In this document: positions 60,982 through 64,000 of the stretch, piece by piece
Layout of the letters: each line of letters opens with the position of its first letter
Numbering within the stretch: position 1 is the first letter of the stretch
Assembly (NCBI GenBank): GCA_036504515.1
Contig: DASXVA010000001.1
Coordinates: 248,001-312,000 of the forward strand
Length of the DNA stretch: 64,000 nucleotides
From: AWTP1-18 sp036504515
Lineage (GTDB): Bacteria > Pseudomonadota > Gammaproteobacteria > Burkholderiales > Rhodocyclaceae
Reading direction: 5' to 3'
The notes under the pieces: model-generated
Told to the model about the DNA's origin: nothing
The model's database searches: none
What the model saw: only the letters and a program-made list of their open reading frames with translations
Program-made: the position numbers and the translations under genes

Positions 60982-62961
60982 TCATTTGACATGGAAGCTT
61001 TCAGGAGCTAATCCCGATTGGAATCGTTCATACATTGTTTCGTAAGCCGACTCTAGATTCCTTGCATACCTAGCAACATTCACCAGCGAGGATGTTGCTA
61101 GATTCTGTGCAAGTCTATTTTTAAGTTGTATCAATTTCTCAGGGTCTTTTGCCAACGCAATCGCCATTGCTTCATATGCGGGAAGATTGTCAGTAACCAG
61201 TTCTTCCAATCCGACAGATTGGATCAAACTAGCAGCAACCCGGCTTGCAAACGCATCACCCATGCAAGTCAATACGGGAACCCCCACAGTCAAAGCATCG
61301 CTAGCAGTGGTATGCGCGTTATAAGGGAGGGTATCCAAAAACAAATCCATTAGCCTGTGCCGTGACAGGTGTTCAGAACGGGATGGAACACGATCAGCAA
61401 AAATTAATCTGCCCGGGTTGATTCCATACTTTATTGCCTCTTCCCGTAAGTTGTCTCGTACCAGTTCTTGCATGCCTGACAGCCAAAGCACACTGCCATC
61501 GACTTGTTTCAGTATGCGCCCCCAACTTTCAAAAATAGTCGGATTTAGCTTATAGCTATTATTGAAGCAGCCAAACACAAAACCTTGTGCTGGCAAACCG
61601 CATTCCTCGCGCCGAAAAGAACGGTTTGCTATTGGGTCATATTGATTGGGAGGGAAATAGCATTCCGGTAGCGTAATAACTTTCTCTTGATAGAAATGTT
61701 GTTGGGGTTCTGGAATCGTCACCTTATCCGCCACGATGTAATCCATGAAATCTGCACCCATGGTCCCGGTGTAACCCAAATAGTTAACCTGAATAGGTGC
61801 TACCCCTGCAGCGAAGACTCCAGTTCGAGACTCACCCGTATGCCCGTTTAAATCAACAGCAATGTCAATGCAGTGCTCTCTAGAAATATGCAAAATTTCG
61901 TCATTGCACATATCCCCCGCCTCGATGAAGACATCACAATGCTTCTTGATCTCGTGGTGTACATCATCATTCTTTCGGGCACCTCCAAGGTCAACGCCGA
62001 TAATTTCGAACTTATCCTTGTCGTGTGCTTTCAGAATACCTGCGAGCAAAAGTGAAACCGGGTGGTTAAAAAAATCGGAGGAGTAATAAGCCACTCGAAT
62101 CTTTCCATTTTTTCGATCCTGAGATGCCAACCTTTTTTCTCGAAGTACTGAAAAGTACTCAGTCACATATATTTCTGCAGCACGCCTCTGAAGGGCAGGG
62201 TTTTCAGTAATCACCAACGCTTGGAAAGGGGTAGCAACCTTATCGTCGGAATTAACGCCATTAATCAATGCATCGTGTACGGCCCCATACTTTTCCCAGG
62301 AACAAATACTTAGCAGATCACTCGCAAGGTGACCGAGGACAAATGGTGTCTCTGGTGAAATTCTGAGGCATTTTTCATAACACTCGACTGCTGCTTGATA
62401 CTGCTTATTCCCAGAAAGGGCAGATCCCAAGTTGTTCCAGGCCTTGGATGAATCTGGCAAAAACTCGACGGCTTTTCTGCAAGCTGGGATGGCAGATTGA
62501 AATTTGCCCTGCGCGTTCAGAATGCCGCCAAGATTGATATAAACCGGCAGAAGTTCTGGTTGCAGCTCAAGTGCTTTTCTAAAAGCCTTTTCAGCGCCTT
62601 GGAAATTATTTTGTTTTTCCAGGAGGAGTCCCCAATTCGAATGGGCAAGGGCATAACGGGGATTGAGTTTCAATGCCTGTTTCAGATGTAGCTCTGCCCC
62701 AAGCACATCACCAAGTTCCAATAGTTGAAAACCTACGCTGTTCTGTGCATCCACAGAATCCTTTGTTAGGTTCCCCGCATAAGACAGAGCATCAATCGCT
62801 TTATCTTTCTGTCCTAATCCTTTGTAAGCAAGCCCTAAGTTGTACCAAGCCTCCGGTAAGTTAGGAACTAATGCAATAGCAGCCTCACACCACGTTATTG
62901 CTGCTTGAAACTCATTGCGGACATTCGCCGCATGCGCTGCACTAATGTATTGAGAAAGCAT
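60982..62961 (-). CDS. TPR protein with O-GlcNAc-transferase-like (SPINDLY/SEC) domain
   Basis: This 659-aa protein has about six TPR units (residues 1-215; AWYNLGLAYKGLGQKDKAI, AHSNWGLLLEKQNNFQGAE, AWNNLGSALSGNKQYQAA) and a GT41-like glycosyltransferase region (about 285-640). Motifs IRVAYYSSDFFNHPVSLL, DLNGHTGESRTGVF, QVNYLGYTGTMGADFMDYI and FDTLPYNAHTTASDAL-like LFLDTLPYNAHTTASDAL are present. Such proteins transfer a sugar to Ser/Thr of proteins; in some bacteria they modify flagellin or adhesins. The gene is AT-richer than its neighbours, suggesting acquisition. Acceptor unknown. Confidence 0.9.
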   Translation of the reverse strand: MLSQYISAAHAANVRNEFQAAITWCEAAIALVPNLPEAWYNLGLAYKGLGQKDKAIDALSYAGNLTKDSVDAQNSVGFQLLELGDVLGAELHLKQALKLNPRYALAHSNWGLLLEKQNNFQGAEKAFRKALELQPELLPVYINLGGILNAQGKFQSAIPACRKAVEFLPDSSKAWNNLGSALSGNKQYQAAVECYEKCLRISPETPFVLGHLASDLLSICSWEKYGAVHDALINGVNSDDKVATPFQALVITENPALQRRAAEIYVTEYFSVLREKRLASQDRKNGKIRVAYYSSDFFNHPVSLLLAGILKAHDKDKFEIIGVDLGGARKNDDVHHEIKKHCDVFIEAGDMCNDEILHISREHCIDIAVDLNGHTGESRTGVFAAGVAPIQVNYLGYTGTMGADFMDYIVADKVTIPEPQQHFYQEKVITLPECYFPPNQYDPIANRSFRREECGLPAQGFVFGCFNNSYKLNPTIFESWGRILKQVDGSVLWLSGMQELVRDNLREEAIKYGINPGRLIFADRVPSRSEHLSRHRLMDLFLDTLPYNAHTTASDALTVGVPVLTCMGDAFASRVAASLIQSVGLEELVTDNLPAYEAMAIALAKDPEKLIQLKNRLAQNLATSSLVNVARYARNLESAYETMYERFQSGLAPESFHVK

Positions 62962-63105
62962 TATTTCTGTTTTGGTAAGTTAGTCTAGCCGTGCTTAGTA
63001 GGTATCCAATATGCGTTTCAAGGCAGCTTCTCCCATATTCCCCAGATCAATCGAACTTATCGATCGCTTCGCAATGAAACACAGCTATTCTCGGCACCAG
63101 CCCAC

Positions 63106-63133
63106 TAAAAAGAAATGGCCCCGTAGAGCCATT
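63106..63133 (-). terminator. intrinsic terminator of the FeS oxidoreductase gene
   Basis: On the minus strand AATGGC and GCCATT form a 6-bp stem around an 8-nt loop, followed by TCTTTTT. It lies 24 bp after the stop at 63157. Confidence 0.75.
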
Positions 63134-63156
63134 CCTTACATTTATCACCTCATTGA

Positions 63157-64000
63157 TTACAACAATACTCTTTCGATGCCGCCGTTGTTGGCTGCCTGAA
63201 CGTATTTCTCCATCCAGTTTTCACCGAGGATGTGCTTGGCCATTTCCACCACGATGTAGTCGGCTTTCAAACCGCCGGCATCGTTTTCGAAACGGCTCAA
63301 GCCTTGCAGGCAGGAGGGGCAGGAGGTGAGGATTTTGACTTCACCTGCAAACTCGTCCTTGCGCAAACTGGCGGCGCCCTTTTCCAGTTCTTCCTGCTTG
63401 CGGAAGCGGACTTGGGTGGATACATCGGGGCGGGACACGGCCAGAGTGCCGGACTCGCCGCAGCAGCGATCGTTGAGTTCCACGCCGCCACCCAGCAGGG
63501 TATTGGCCACCTTGAGGGGGTTGTGCACCTTCATTGGGGTGTGGCAAGGGTCGTGGTACATGTAGCGGGTCCCTTGCACGCCTTCCATCTTCATACCCTT
63601 TTCCATCAGGTACTCGTGGATGTCCAGCAAGCGGCAGCCGGGGAAAATTTTCTCGAACTCGTACTTCTGCAACTGATCCATACAAGTGCCGCAGGAGACA
63701 ATGACGGTCTTGATGTCGAGATAGTTCAGCGTATTGGCGACCCGGTGGAACAGTACCCGGTTGTCGGTGGTGATCTTCTGCCCCTTGTCCTCTTCACCTG
63801 CCGCCGTCTGCGGGTAGCCGCAGCACAGGTAGCCCGGCGGCAGCACAGTCACCGCACCGGTTTCGTAGAGCATGGCCTGGGTGGCGAGGCCCACCTGAGA
63901 GAACAACCGTTCGGAACCGCAGCCGGGGAAATAGAACACGGCGTCGGATTCGTCCGTGGTCTTCTTCGGATCGCGGATGACGGGGATGACCTCGTCGTCC
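63157..64000 (-). CDS. C-terminal part of an FeS oxidoreductase with two CCG domains (DUF3683-type)
   Basis: The frame is open to the right edge; about 281 C-terminal residues are visible. Two cysteine-rich CCG domains are complete: FYFPGCGSERL...GYLCCGYP...SCGTCMDQL and MYHDPCHTP...RCCGESG...TSCPSCLQGL. These bind FeS clusters in GlcF, LutA and HdrB-like subunits. The wording of the segment resembles the long DUF3683/FAD-linked oxidase fusions of Rhodocyclales, so the missing N-terminus probably carries FAD and ferredoxin domains; that is inference. Terminator follows. Confidence 0.85.
   Translation of the reverse strand, partial: DDEVIPVIRDPKKTTDESDAVFYFPGCGSERLFSQVGLATQAMLYETGAVTVLPPGYLCCGYPQTAAGEEDKGQKITTDNRVLFHRVANTLNYLDIKTVIVSCGTCMDQLQKYEFEKIFPGCRLLDIHEYLMEKGMKMEGVQGTRYMYHDPCHTPMKVHNPLKVANTLLGGGVELNDRCCGESGTLAVSRPDVSTQVRFRKQEELEKGAASLRKDEFAGEVKILTSCPSCLQGLSRFENDAGGLKADYIVVEMAKHILGENWMEKYVQAANNGGIERVLL

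Noticed and set aside
1..64000. CRISPR array, rRNA operon or insertion sequence
   Set aside because: No regularly spaced repeats, no rRNA sequence and no transposase frames with terminal inverted repeats were found.

Overview
The window reads as chromosome of a betaproteobacterium, most like the Rhodocyclales (Dechloromonas/Azonexus-type). This rests on gene content (hox/hup order, SAH riboswitch on metH, DUF1840, DUF2520, a DUF3683-type FeS oxidoreductase, abundant GGDEF/EAL proteins) and moderately high GC. No 16S gene is present, so the placement is inference.

Positions 1-36420 are almost entirely on the minus strand and hold one large [NiFe]-hydrogenase region. In transcription order it runs: hoxK-hoxG-hoxZ (membrane-bound uptake hydrogenase with the six-cysteine pattern of oxygen-tolerant enzymes), a lone HigA-type antitoxin gene, a tonB-like gene, hoxM-L-O-Q-R-T, hypA-B-F-C-D-E, hoxA, a GGDEF-EAL gene, hoxB-hoxC (H2-sensing regulatory hydrogenase), a second GGDEF-EAL gene, nikR, hoxJ, and a GGDEF gene. 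Further on come a NiCoT nickel permease, a TonB-dependent receptor, hoxV/hupK and finally metH, which runs off the left edge. The order matches the classical hoxKGZMLOQRTV-hypABFCDE-hoxABCJ layout as I know it from Ralstonia eutropha, with three differences: hoxV has moved to the far end behind nickel-uptake genes, c-di-GMP enzymes are interleaved with the H2 sensor, and tonB and higA genes are inserted behind hoxZ. Three sigma-54 type -24/-12 sequences (36257-36272, 30660-30675, 7444-7460) precede the three units hoxKGZ, hoxMLO... and the nickel-uptake genes, which fits control by the NtrC-type regulator HoxA.

Positions 36423-39834 hold housekeeping genes (DUF1840, alpha/beta hydrolase, cca, DUF2520). 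A tRNA-Arg(CCG) gene at 39903-39979 is the attachment site of a 5.8-kb integrative element ending at 45797. The element has 46-bp direct repeats, a tyrosine integrase, putative arm-type repeats at both ends, an AT-rich HEPN-like protein gene (candidate RNase/defence gene), a serine recombinase with a frameshift ahead of its helix-turn-helix, and one unrecognised gene. The tRNA's likely original terminator now lies beyond the right end of the element.

Positions 45866-52141 contain a bacteriohemerythrin and a likely photosensory operon: a MerR/cobalamin-binding (CarH-like) regulator, heme oxygenase bphO, and a 1325-aa bacteriophytochrome whose output is GGDEF-EAL. Positions 52223-64000 hold an unrecognised 516-aa protein, a TPR membrane protein, an erythrin-VIT1 iron-transport fusion, an FMN reductase, DUF2721, an EAL-CBS-GGDEF protein with its Shine-Dalgarno inside a predicted hairpin, a decayed partial copy of that gene's 3' end, CsbD and a small His-rich protein, a TPR/O-GlcNAc-transferase-like protein, and the C-terminal part of a double-CCG FeS oxidoreductase that continues past the right edge. 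In all, five GGDEF/EAL proteins occur in 64 kb, two next to an H2 sensor and one fused to a light sensor.
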